This document shows positions 12,652 through 24,379 of a DNA stretch of 64,000 bases, one piece after another. Position 1 is the stretch's first letter; each line of letters opens with the position of its first letter. A program made the position numbers and the translations under genes. The stretch lies in NCBI GenBank assembly GCA_029721435.1, contig CM056573.1:100803447-100867446 (forward strand), read 5' to 3'. A model generated the notes under the pieces. It ran no database searches. It was not told the origin of the DNA and saw only the letters and a list, made by a program, of their open reading frames with translations. The DNA is from Gymnothorax reevesii. Its lineage: Eukaryota > Chordata > Actinopteri > Anguilliformes > Muraenidae.

Positions 12652-12740
12652 AACTGTCGGACATGGAGTTATATTGAAACCATCCGAATGTCGGACATGG
12701 AGATATATTAAAACCTGTCCAACTTTCGGACACGTAGACA
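12652..12740 (+). repeat. Short tandem repeat, unit about 36-38 bp
   Basis: Three decaying units begin with TGTCGGACATGGAG, TGTCGGACATGGAG and TTTCGGACACGTAG. The core CGGACATGGAG resembles the CTCCATGTC motif in the arms of the neighbouring hairpin, so the two structures are probably related. Confidence 0.55.
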
Positions 12741-13289
12741 CTGTGTTCAATGCAGCAACGCAATCTGTCGTGCAAAAAATTTGTTTCGCGTCCAGTATGC
12801 AAGCAGCTTAATACTACTATTTTTTGTCACTTAGATTTTATCGTTTTTAGTGGGGAAAAGGAATACAGCTTGATTGCTATAATCTCGTACTGAGTTAAGA
12901 TCGCATATTAAAAATAAATGTGTAACGTGTCTTGCATTGTTGTCCCTGCATGTTAATCCCAAAATTTTAAGTAGCAACAGGGTTTAATAATAGGAATACG
13001 CTATCCATCGTTTCTCTTCCTAATGATGCAGGCAGAAGAAATAAATGAGCAACCGTAGTATTTCATTCCAACTTCATAAGTTTGAATGATCTGATGTAGT
13101 TTTGTTTTGAAATTCCATTCAAGTTCACTAATGGTAATATTTTGAGAATGCCTCATATTCTTAATGCTTAATATAGACGTAAGCGGTGCAGAAAACATGC
13201 CTGAAGCAGAAAAGTAAAATGCAACATTAATACATCATGCAGATATAGGACAGAGGCTTCTTTATTTCCACACTTTAAAGGTGAGGAGA

Positions 13290-13512
13290 AGAGCTCATTT
13301 TATTGGTGGAGTTGACTCGGCTGTGTTAAACCCACTTAAGCCTTTTCTTCCTCCTCTTTGCCACTTGCGCCTGCAGGAGGGACAGAGGCGGGACAGAGGA
13401 GTACTTGCGCCAGGCTACGCCAGGCAGGAAATTGCAACATATGCCTGGACACACCCCGTTGGCGCGGCGCTCCCCCTATTCGCCGCGCCTGCGCCTAGTC
13501 TACGAGTTTAGA
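13290..13512. repeat. GC-rich non-autonomous element fragment (probable)
   Basis: A GC-rich island with repeated TGCGCC/GGCGCG motifs stands out in AT-rich DNA. It resembles GC-rich fragments such as 61,690-61,890. It could be a Harbinger-like MITE fragment. No host exon is apparent. Confidence 0.35.
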
Positions 13513-15000
13513 GCCCACTAATTCATCTCTGTTTAAAGGTGTCAAAATATTGAGAGAAAGTTATATTCTTTCTGTTGTTATGGTGATGATAGATGCTGCA
13601 TGTTATGAGTAGTTTCAGATTTCAGAATATATCACTCAATAAGCTTTGCGGCCAATTGGCCTTTTTGATTTGAGTTTATTTTCTTCGCTTTGCTTGTTAC
13701 ACAAACACTAAATTCTCCATTTAAAACAGCACTTTTTGGCAGTTGATGAGTTATCTATGTAAATATGCATTACTATATTCATTTAGCCTATTGTATACAA
13801 GAATAACAATGGCCCTTTTTAATAATCGGTTCCCACTGGAGCTCATCAGAGAGGAGTCTGCCCGGCTTGTTGCCTCAATGAAATTCCCTGCACAAATCTG
13901 ATTAAAATTTTCACTTTTTGTGGTGTTGGAAGAGCCATTTAATTTTATTTATGCTTTTTTTTAAAGAATGCAGTTGCCATTAGAGACAATTTAGACTGTC
14001 AAGACAGGGGGCATGATGCTTTCTGAAAAAAGCCTGGGGCAGAGGATATGCGTGGTCTCTTCTATTGTTAAAGGCAGAGAGATAACTGGCTGTACCTACT
14101 TACAGAGAGGCATGCGGAATCATAGCCAACAAAGTGAATAGTCAGGAGGGGCAAGGGGGCCCAGAGACGTTTAAAAGGGACTGTAGATGATGACAGGGTA
14201 GGACAAGTTTCTTTGTAAGTGCTATTTAATTGGGGAGGGTGGCAGGGTTTGCCTGAAGTGAAAGGTCGTGACCTCAGAGAACCGTATAATGGGGGAGGTA
14301 ATTTCGCCAGTATATTGGACGGTGACTACCTTGCTCCCCCCACCTTTATGACCACAGACGCTTAAGGCAATGGAAGGTAGCAAGAGTTTTAACCAAATCC
14401 TAAGACGGGAATTTCAAGTCGGTTGAGGCGCCTTTTGTGTTCTGAGCTGGTGGGAGAGGAAAAAATTAACTGAAACACACCTCCCACTGAAAGACTTATC
14501 TTATCTCTTGCCCTGTGTGAAAACCAAATGCATGGACCTAAAAAGTACTGTCAATACACCGGAAGTACAGTACTTTCTTGTGATAACAATGAGTTTGTGG
14601 GCTGAGGTCTTTAGACCATATTTATCCAGATTCTATTGAATTTTATTTAATTTCTGGAAATTGGATTGAATTCAATTTGTTTTTCCACCAACTCAACAGG
14701 ACATTATAGCCATGATTCAGTTAATTTCATGACGTTTTCATTAATTGAATCTCAAAGTAGAATTCATTTTTGTAAAATATCTTCCTGAAGCCAAAAAGCG
14801 CATTCTAGAGAATAATTAAAGACAAACTGTGGCTTGCTAATTTCACTGTATAATTTGCTTTATCCTTCCATTTTGAGGAGCAAATGCTTCATTTTATTTG
14901 GGTTACAGTAATTATGCAGTAATCTCAATCTCATGCGCTCTTCTTTTCCTGCCGTTTTATTTGAGAACCTAAATTCCCTTCAGCAAGGGCTGAGCAACGA
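13513..15000. other. Non-genic stretch before the minisatellite
   Basis: No coding ORF was found. GC is somewhat higher at 13,980-14,480 than on either side, and that part could hold conserved regulatory DNA, but the sequence alone does not show this. Confidence 0.4.
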
Positions 15001-15004
15001 CTCT

Positions 15005-18000
15005 ATCACAGACCCACTTCAAACTATCTAACACAGGCACACTTCAAACTATCTAACACAGACGCACTTCAAACTATTTAACACAGACGCACTTCTAACT
15101 ATCTAACACAGGCACACTTCAAACTATCTAACACAGACACACTTCAAACTATCTAACACAGACGCACTTCAAACTATTTAACACAGACGCACTTCTAACT
15201 ATCTAACACAGACACACTTCAGACTATCTAACACAGACGCACTTCAAACTATCTAACACAGGCACACTTCAAACTATCTAATGGTGGCACACTTCAAACT
15301 ATCTAACACAGACGCACTTCAAACTATCTAACACAGGCACACTTCAAACTATCTAACACAGACCCTCTTCAAACTATCTAACACAGGCACACTTCAAACT
15401 ATCTAACACAGGCACACTTCAAACTATCTAACACAGGCACACTTCAAACTATCTAACACAGATGCACTTCAAACTATCTAACACAGACACACTTCAAACT
15501 ATCTAACACAGACGCACTTCAAACTATCTAACACAGGCACACTTCAAACTATGTAACACAGGCACACTTCAAACTATCTAACACAGACACACTTCAAACT
15601 ATCTAACACAGACCCTCTTCAAACTATCTAACACAGGCACACTTCAAACTATCTAACACAGGCACACTTCAAACTATCTAACACAGACGCACTTCAAACT
15701 ATCTAACACAGATGCACTTCAAACTATCTAACACAGACACACTTCAAACTATCTAACACAGGCACACTTCAAACTATGTAACACAGGCACACTTCAAACT
15801 ATCTAACACAGACACACTTCAAACTATCTAACACAAACGCACTTCAAACTATCAAATGCTGGCACACTTCAAACTATCTAACACAGACGCACTTCAAACT
15901 ATGTAACACAGACGCACTTCAAACTATCTAACACAGGCACACTTCAAATTATCTAACACAGGCACACTTCAAACTATCTAACACAGACACACTACAAACT
16001 ATCTAACACAGGCACACTTCAAACTATCTAACACAGGCGCACTTCAAACTATCTAACACAGGCGCACTTCAAACTATCTAACACAGGCACACTTCAAACT
16101 ATGTAACACAGACACACTTCAAACTATCTAACACAGGCACACTTCAAACTATCTAACACAGACCCACTTCAAACTATCTAACACAGGCACACTTCAAACT
16201 ATCTAACACAGGCACACTTCGAACTGTCTAACACAGACGCACTTCAAACTATTTAACACAGACGCACTTCAAACTATCTAACACAGACACACTTCAAACT
16301 ATCTAACACAGGCACACTTCAAACTATGTAACACAGGCACACTTCAAACTATCTAACACAGACACACTTCAAACTATCTAACACAAACGCACTTCAAACT
16401 ATCTAATGCTGGCACACTTCAAACTATCTAATGCTGACACACTTCAAACTGTATAACACAGACGCACTTCAAACTATCTAACACAGGCACACTTCAAACT
16501 ATCTAACACAGGCACACTTCAAACTATTTAACACAGCCACACTTCAAACTATCTAACACAGGCACACTTCAAACTATCTAACAAAGGGACACTTCAAACT
16601 ATCTAATGGTGGCACACTTCAAACTATCTAACACAGACGGACTTCAAACTATCTAATGGTGGGACACTTCAAACTATCTAACACAGACCCTCTTCAAACT
16701 ATCTAACACAGGCACACTTCAAACTATCTAACACAGGCACACTTCAAACTATCTAACACAGACGCACTTCAAACTATCTAACACAGATGCACTTCAAACT
16801 ATCTAACACAGACACACTTCAAACTACCTAACACAGGCACACTTCAAACTATCTAACACAGGCCCACTTCAAACTATCTAACACAGGCACACTTCAAACT
16901 ATCTAACACAGGCGCACTTCAAACTATCTAACACAGACGCACTTCAAACTATTTAACACAGACGCACTTCAAACTATCTAACACAGACACACTTCAGACT
17001 ATCTAACACAGGCACATTTCAAACTATCTAACACAGACGCACTTCAAACTATCTAACACAGACGCACTTCAAACTATCTAACACAGGCACACTTCAAACT
17101 ATCTAACACAGACCCTCTTCAAACTATCTAACACAGGCACACTTCAAACTATCTAACACAGGCGCACTTCAAACTATCTAACACAGACGCACTTCAAACT
17201 ATCTAACTCAGATGCACTTCAATCTATCTAACACAGACACACTTCAAACTATCTAACACAGGCACACTTCAAACTATCTAACACAGGCACACTTCAAACT
17301 ATCTAACACAGACACACTTCAAACTATCTAACACAGGCGCACTTCAAACTATCTAACACAGGCGCACTTCAAACTATCTAATACAGACACACTTCAAACT
17401 ATCTAACACAGGCGCACTTCAAACTATCTAACACAGACGCACTTCAAACTATCTAACACAGGCACACTTCAAACTATCTAACACAGGCGCACTTCAAACT
17501 ATCTAACAAAGGGACACTTCAAACTATCTAACACAGACACACTTCAAACTATCTAACACAGGCACACTTCAAACTATCTAACACAGACCCTCTTCAAACT
17601 ATCTAACACAGGCACACTTCAAACTATCTAACACAGGCACACTTCAAACTATCTAACACAGGCACACTTCAAACTATCTAACACAGACACACTTCAAACT
17701 ATCTAACACAGGCACACTTCAAACTATCTAACACAGGCACACTTCAAACTATCTAACACAGGCACACTTCAAACTATCTAACACAGGCACACTTCAAACT
17801 ATCTAACACAGACGCACTTCAAACTATTTAACACAGACGCACTTCAAACTATCTAACACAGACACACTTCAGACTATCTAACACAGGCACATTTCAAACT
17901 ATCTAACACAGACACACTTCAAACTATCTAACACAGACGCACTTCAAACTATCTAACACAGGCACACTTCAAACTATCTAATGGTGGCACACTTCAAACT

Positions 18001-18839
18001 ATCTAACACAGACGCACTTCAAACTATCTAACACAGGCACACTTCAAACTATCTAACACAGACCCTCTTCAAACTATCTAACACAGGCACACTTCAAACT
18101 ATCTAACACAGGCACACTTCAAACTATCTAACACAGACGCACTTCAAACTATCTAACACAGATGCACTTCAAACTATCTAACACAGACACACTTCAAACT
18201 ATCTAACACAGGCACACTTCAAACTATCTAACACAGGCACACTTCAAACTATCTAACACAGACACACTTCAAACTATCTAACACAGGCGCACTTCAAACT
18301 ATCTAACACAGGCGCACTTCAAACTATCTAACACAGGCGCACTTCAAACTATCTAACACAGGCGCACTTCAAACTATCTAACACAGACGCACTTCAAACT
18401 ATCTAACACAGGCACACTTCAAACTATCTAACACAGGCGCACTTCAAACTATCTAACAAAGGGACACTTCAAACTATCTAACACAGACACACTTCAAACT
18501 ATCTAACACAGGCACACTTCAAACTATCTAACACAGGCACACTTCAAACTATTTAACACAGGCACACTTCAAACTATCTAACACAGGCACACTTCAAACT
18601 ATCTAACAAAGGGACACTTCAAACTATCTAACACAGACACACTTCAAACTATCTAACACAGGCCCACTTCAAACTATCTAACACAGGCACACTTCAAACT
18701 ATTTAACACAGGCACACTTCAAACTATCTAACAAAGGGACACTTCAAACTATCTAACACAGACACACTTCAAACTATCTAACACAGACACACTTCAAACT
18801 AACACAGGCACACTTCAAACTATCTAACACAGGCACACT
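15005..18839 (+). repeat. 25-bp minisatellite array, about 150 copies
   Basis: The unit is AACACAGGCACACTTCAAACT plus ATCT. About 153 units follow one another, nearly all exactly 25 bp long. Variation is concentrated in the block after ACACAG, which reads GGCACA, GACGCA, GACACA, GGCGCA, GATGCA or GACCCT. Rare units carry AATGGTGG or AAAGGGAC. The array begins after CTCTATCACA and ends in a shortened unit (18,801) before CTAACTACATAG. It has no spacers, so it is not CRISPR-like. Every frame is closed by TAA. Confidence 0.97.
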
Positions 18840-19059
18840 AACTACATAGACCTGTTTGAAGTACAAGTAAACATGTACATCAAATTTATGTTCTTTCTTG
18901 ATTGATGAATGTGCTTCAAGCAAGACATTATCAAAATTAGCTTTGTGCAGTAGTACATCCATATGTATAATTAAGTGGCTTAAAGGGAACAAAAAATAGA
19001 CACCCCATCTCCTTAGGACAGCCCAAGGGAAAACTAATTCCAACCAACGAAAATTCAAG

Positions 19060-20325
19060 CCCAAATTTTAAAAGTTGGGACGGAATGGAAAATATACTGA
19101 AAAACAAAGCAGTGATTTTTCAATTTTATAGGACTTTTTATTGCAATACAGAGACAAAATATTTAATAAAATGAAGGAACCCCTTGCGCTTCAGCCCCTC
19201 TGTTAGTGGAGGTCGGTGCACGCAGAAAGGACAATAAATCCGAATATAAAGAAGAAACTGGAGCACTCAAATCACCAGTATAATTTATAATAATATATAA
19301 GGTGCCAAGACTGACGTTTCGACGCACTGCGTCTTCCTCAGAGTCAAAATATTTAATGTTTTGTCTGGTCAACTAATAAGCATCCATTCCTGCCACTCAA
19401 GCCTGCAGCACATTAAAAAAATTGGGATTGGGGCAATTTAGGATTAGTAATGAGGTTAAAAAAAATTTTTTTTTGAATAATAATTTGTTTGAAACAGCTG
19501 ATGTCAGCAGGTGATCGTGCTGATGACTTGGAGCAAAAACAGTATCCACTATCCAGTCCTTCAGGAGCAAAGATGTGCTGAGGATTGCCTATTAGCGGGC
19601 AAATGACTGAGAAAAATCATTGAAAGGTTTAAAACCTATTTTCATCAAGGAAATATAGGAAAGCATTTGCATATTGCACCCTCTACAGTGCATAATTTAA
19701 TCTATGGATTTAAGGAATATGGGGGAATTTCAGCGCATAAAGGGCAAGGGTGCAAGCCTAAACCGAGTACCCATGATCCTTAATCACTCAGACAACACTG
19801 CATCAGGAACCACTATCTACGTTCATTTCAACCAGAAGGGCTCAGCAGTACTTTGACAAACCTTTGACAAGTACTGCTACAGGTAGTTACATCCACAAAT
19901 GCCAGTTAAACCTTTTCTGTGAAAGGAGGAGGCAGTGAGCTAACAGCGTCCAGAACTGCTGTCAACTTCTGGGTTCGGAGAACTATTGCACACCTGAGGA
20001 CCTCTTTGTAGGAAAAATGGGACAAAATTACACCTGAAACAATCCCTTGACGTCTTCAGTCCCTAAATGTTTTTTTTAGAGTTGTGAAAAGGTATAGCAG
20101 CATTACAAAATGGTCAAAATTTTACTACCCAATTAAAAAAAAAATAAAAAATATGTTGCAAGAATCAATATTGAAACGTGTTAATTTTGAAAAATCAATA
20201 AAATTCATGAGGTGAAACATCACATGCTGATGTATTGTTTTCAGTGTAATAAAGTAAAATCTTACTGCTTCCAGTTTTCATTTTCATTTTACATGCTGTT
20301 GCGACTTTTCTGTTTAAGGGTTGTA
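19060..20325 (+). mobile_element. Decayed Tc1/mariner-like element, internally deleted
   Basis: Weak inverted ends are visible (TTGGGACGGAATGGAAAAT against the complement of ATTTTACATGCTGTTGCGAC). Between them a ruined transposase reading can be followed, including HIAPSTVHNLIYGFKEYGG (helix-turn-helix) and a GQGCKPKP-like linker. The catalytic middle is missing, and a C-terminal piece follows near 20,010. The left part is interrupted by the small retroelement at 19,168-19,344. Confidence 0.55.
19168..19344 (-). mobile_element. Short retroelement with hammerhead-like 5' end
   Basis: A 177-bp insertion is flanked by a perfect 13-bp duplication, CAAAATATTTAAT (19,155-19,167 and 19,345-19,357). 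Read on the minus strand it begins ACTCTGAGGAAGACGC. It then holds the order CTGAGGA, stem GACGC-AGT-GCGTC, GAAAC, which is the hammerhead core. Further along come GAGTGCT and GTGCACC, and it ends in an A/T-rich tail. The copy at about 31,062-31,205 has the same order of motifs. A Penelope-like or retrozyme-like origin is inferred. Confidence 0.6.
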
Positions 20326-20334
20326 TTATAGACT

Positions 20335-21505
20335 CAGAAGTATTTGTGCAATTAATGAAGGCCCCCCGTTAGCCCCACGACACCTCATCTCACTGCTGTA
20401 TTGTACACCCCCCCCCAAAAAAAAACTTCTCCAAATGCCCCCCAGGCGGCTAATTGCCCCCTTTGCAAGACACTAAACCAAACACAGGCCGTTATTGAGC
20501 TCATTCCTTTACCTTATTTCATATCCTCATTTCCGTCACTTGCATCTTGTCCTCAGGTCTTAGCTCTGCCCTTGTTGGACGCCAGCGAGAGATGCGAGGA
20601 CAGAGGAATCCTCTCTTGGGAACTGAGAGATCCTCATTCCCTGGAACGTCACTTTTAAACCATTACTCGCAAGCCGTGGCTTTCCCCTCCTTAGTCGACA
20701 CAGGTCACTGTAGCAGACTAAACCAGTATCTGAAGATGGAATAGATTCCTGCATATTTGTCATTTATGTCGTCACCCATCTGTCATTAAAATTACATTTG
20801 TGATTTAAAAATGGAGAGTTACGATCAATCTGCAAGTTTCTGTAAGTAATACTTTTTCTTAGCATAACTGAAAAAGTGATAGACTCATTCCCCACGGAAT
20901 ATTGTATATAAAATTGTCGCGTTTGAACGAAAATTACACAATATAAAGTACTGAAGTACAGGTGGCCCATCACCGCGATTGTCAACTCATTTCGTGTTTT
21001 CATCAGACTGCGAATGGTCATCCACGCCGCTTGCAGCGGCTTGCCGTGGGGAATGAGATAAGGAAGTGTCTTCTTGTAATGCCAGGACATGAAAACTTAG
21101 CACAAATATGACACCTAGTGGAATATTCAGAACATGAAAACTAGATGAACTGCTTTAGTGCTGCTAATGCCAAAGACTTTTCAGTTTGCTACGCCGCTTC
21201 TTTTGTCCCTATTAATCTGTATGTTGATGAAAAAATAACTGTGATGTGGTTGTTTTCATATGCATGTGAAGGCATTTCAAAAATATTGAATTCTTTTTTA
21301 GAAAAAATATATTGCTATTTGAACCACAGTGTTACTGTTGCTGGAGAGGAATCTTTCACCACTCAGAGCAAAAGTATTGCAAATATATAAATAAAAACAC
21401 GCGCAATTAAACAGTGGGTTGCAGAATTATTGGTACCCCTGGCTAGAAATCCACTACAATGATAAAAGTAGTCACACGACAGTGACAGCTAATGCCTTTG
21501 TCATT
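20335..21505. other. Non-genic stretch
   Basis: An open frame at 20,401-20,658 follows a C/A-rich run. A TTGTCCTCAG before 20,557 looks like an acceptor, but the product is not recognised and no partner exon is seen. Confidence 0.35.
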
Positions 21506-21962
21506 GTACAGTGCCTGACAAGTCACTTATCCAAGTTGTAGGAACAACAAATAATAACCTGACTTGTAGTTGATCAATTGGAATCAAAAATTGGCTTAAA
21601 TGAAAGGCAAAGCCCTCTAGATTATGCAAAATATACCAAAATAGAGTTTTGTGACATTCATTGAGTTTTATTATTGAATTAGTACAGAAAGGTCAGATTT
21701 TGCTTGGACTAAAGTCTTGTCGCATTGAAAAAAAATGTGGAAATTATACATACACTTTATTTTGAAGACACAAATATGCCACCATAATATTAGAACATAA
21801 ATTCATGGTGCCTTGGGAAAAAGAATTAATATTGCGTAGACTCCCACAAGCTTGGAGGACTGTATCCATATGTATTGGCAATGACTGAAATAACTTGATG
21901 ATGAAATCATCTGGAATGGCAAAGAAAGCGGTCTTACAAGACTCCCAGTGTTCATCAAGATT

Positions 21963-22777
21963 CTATGGCTTCATCCTCCAAGCCTCTTCCTTCATTTTAC
22001 CCCTGAAATGCTCAATAATGTTCATGTCAGGTGATTGGGTCGGCCAATCCAGGAGTACCTTCACCTTCCTCCCTTTCAGGAACTGTGATGTGGAGACAGA
22101 AGTATGAGAAGGAGCAGCAGTATGAGTCGGGCAGCAAGAACTTCTTGATATTTCAGGCTGTTGATGTTGCCATCCCCTGTGCAGATCTTTCTCACCCCCC
22201 CATACTGGCTGTAAAAACAAACCATGATTTTTCCTCCACCAAACATGATTGTTTTCTGGGAGAATCTTGGGTCCATGAGGGTTCCAACAGGTCTTGTACG
22301 GCGACTGGGATGCAGTTCAATGGATAATTCATCAGAAAAATAAACTTTCAGCCACTTTTCCAGTATCAATCCTTTCTGCAAGCTGTGGGCCTTGGCAAAT
22401 GCAATGCAGGTTATTTGTTTTCTGTTTAATGCAGGCTTCTGTGTACTAATTCGGCCATGAAAACCACTTTGAGGGAGAATTTGACAAACTCTTCTTGTAG
22501 ATACCGGGATTTTTGGTGACATCCTAATGTAGCTTTGCTGTAGTTGAAGAAGGGCTTGCCTTGTACAGTTGAAGCAACAAACAGTCCTTTCAAACAGTCG
22601 TCGTCCCGGGGTCTGTCTGATCTGCACTTGCCATGAACATCACCAGTTTCTTCAAATATTTTTCTTATCCCCTCCACTTGACTTTTGGATACATTAAATA
22701 TGTCTGCCACCTCAGCAGCACTCAGTCTTCAGGCTCACGATGATCAGCACTTTGGTCTGTGGTTGAACCTTTGGCAT
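21963..22777 (-). pseudogene. Tc1-like transposase of element A, degraded
   Basis: The minus-strand reading starts near MPKVQPQTK. It passes a helix-turn-helix (ADIFNVSKSQVEGIRKIFEETGDVHGK) and an RPR linker. It then continues in a shifted frame through KVYFSDELSIELHPSRR, which keeps the first catalytic Asp, and GGGKIMVCFYSQYGGVRKI. A further shift leads to DWPTQSPDMNIIEHF, the segment carrying the catalytic Glu. The stretch with the second Asp appears lost. Several frameshifts and stops make it inactive. Confidence 0.75.
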
Positions 22778-23101
22778 GTTGTCAGAGGTCTTGTCGCACC
22801 TCATATGAAAGTCTGGCGCGCTGGGGTCATTTCTATACACATCTGGGAATGTGTTAATTACAGTACTTGTCATAGGTTAAACTCTAATGTGATATTTGTC
22901 GCATCATCTGAAGAGACGACAAGACTTTTGTCCCAGCAAAAACACGTTATGGGCTTTGCCAGGATGTGAACGTCAGAACCCTGTTTGATGGTTTCATTTT
23001 GCACCAAATTATTAATGTGAAAGCCCTTGACATTAAAATGGACCTTTTATTATAACAATTGATTGGTTAGAAATAAAGTTATATGCTATTTTTAGTTACT
23101 A

Positions 23102-24340
23102 TACTCAAAACCATTAAAAACACAATCAGTTTTTAGGTGACAAATTGTATAAATTTCCATTTAAAATATTTTTTTTCCACTAAAGGTTAATTTGTATTCA
23201 TGAACGATTTATCGGCGCACACTGGGAACTGAATTCAGTTGTCATATGGGAATTGTGACTTTATTCATGACTGATCAGGGATGGTACAAATCCCAGAAAT
23301 GCAACCACTATCACAAAAGGCAAAGTGCACCTGTTTCATATGCAACCTAGCCCTATAAAAGAACATGAAATTTTAAATCTGATTTAGTGTGTAAAAATAC
23401 CACGTTTAACTAACGCTCAGAGGAACCAGGCAATTGGGATGCTGAATTTGGGAACATCGTCGCTGAACGATGGGCAACTATTGGAAGACGGGGGATCCAC
23501 ATCAGTTCTCAAACCATTCGTAGGCGCCTTGCTGCTCAAGGAGTAAGATGCCGCAGACCCCATCAAGGTCATTGTTGCACCGTCACAGGCTTGCAAGACA
23601 GACATGGGCAGCCAATGGTGGGTACCTGAGGAATAAACCTTGCCGTAATATCATCTTCTCAGATGAACCCAGATTTAACCTGAGTTTTGCTGATGGTCAG
23701 ATCTGTATTTATCGACGCAGAGGCGAACGATTTGCTCAAAACTGCGTAATGCAACAAGATCGGTTTGATGGAGGTAGCGTTATGGTTTGGGGCGCAATAA
23801 ATGTGAATTTCTGATCGGACTTGATAGTGCTTTGCGGAAATCTCAGAGCACAAGGTTTTGTGCATTCTGAAAACATTCTGCAGCCAGTTCTTTTGCCGTT
23901 AGTTGTCCAGAACGGTGGTCGTGAAAATCTCTTTTTCTAACAGGACAATGCACGTCCACACACTGCAAGGGTGACACAAGATTTCCTTCGCACCCACAAT
24001 ATCATGGTCATGGACTAGCCATCAATGTCGCCCGATATGAACCCAATTGAGCACCTTTAAGATGAACTTGGTTGACGGGTCCGTAACCGCAGCCCACCTG
24101 CTCAGATGCTTGACCAGCTGACCCACAGCTTGCAACACCACTGGAGGACTGTCCCACAACGATTTTTGAGGCATCTGTGCTTCTCCATGCCAGGAAGGCT
24201 GCAAGCTTGTATCAGAGCTCAAGGTCATCACACACGCAATTAGGCGAATTCGACAAAATTCAATTTTGTAGTAAATTTGCATGTTTTATGACATTAAACC
24301 ATATCTGAACACCGTATTGCGATTTAAATGGCTTTGAGTA
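23102..24340 (+). mobile_element. Tc1-like element B nested in element A
   Basis: The ends are TACTCAAAACCATT (left) and GGCTTTGAGTA (right, complementary), with TA at 23,100-23,101 and 24,341-24,342. It lies inside the right arm of element A, so it inserted later. The length, 1,239 bp, is slightly short for an autonomous copy and the transposase is defective. Confidence 0.85.
23430..24243 (+). pseudogene. Tc1-like transposase of element B, with stop codons
   Basis: One frame can be followed from NIVAERWATIGRRG through a second DNA-binding segment (TIRRRLAAQGVRCRRP). It continues to CRNIIFSDEPRFNLSFADG (first Asp), MQQDRFDGGSVMVWGAI, QDNARPHTARVTQ (second Asp), SPDMNPIEHL (Glu) and a tail ending HHTRN before TAG. 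Stops interrupt it near 23,580, 23,812, 23,937, 24,016, 24,058 and 24,075. The three catalytic residues remain readable, but the protein cannot be made in one piece. The N-terminus is not identifiable. Confidence 0.78.
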
Positions 24341-24379
24341 TATGTCTTTATGCGACAAGACTTTTGTCAGGCACTGTAT

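Larger units (their letters stand above)
21509..24376 (-). mobile_element. Tc1-like element A, interrupted by element B
   Basis: The left end CAGTGCCTGACAAG follows TA at 21,507-21,508. The right end CTTTTGTCAGGCACTG precedes TA at 24,377-24,378. The motif AAAGTCTTGTCGC recurs inside the left arm near 21,713, and its complement near 22,917 in the right arm, as in the direct-repeat ends of many fish Tc1 elements. Removing the inserted element B (1,239 bp plus one TA) leaves about 1.63 kb, a normal Tc1 size. The left outer repeat lacks about 8 nt relative to the right one. Confidence 0.85.

Noticed and set aside
15005..18839. Regular array resembling a CRISPR locus
   Set aside because: Units abut with no unique spacers, vary within the unit and lie in eukaryotic DNA; it is a minisatellite.
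20401..20658. ORF after a C/A run with an acceptor-like CCTCAG
   Set aside because: Starts in low-complexity sequence; product unrecognised and no partner exon.
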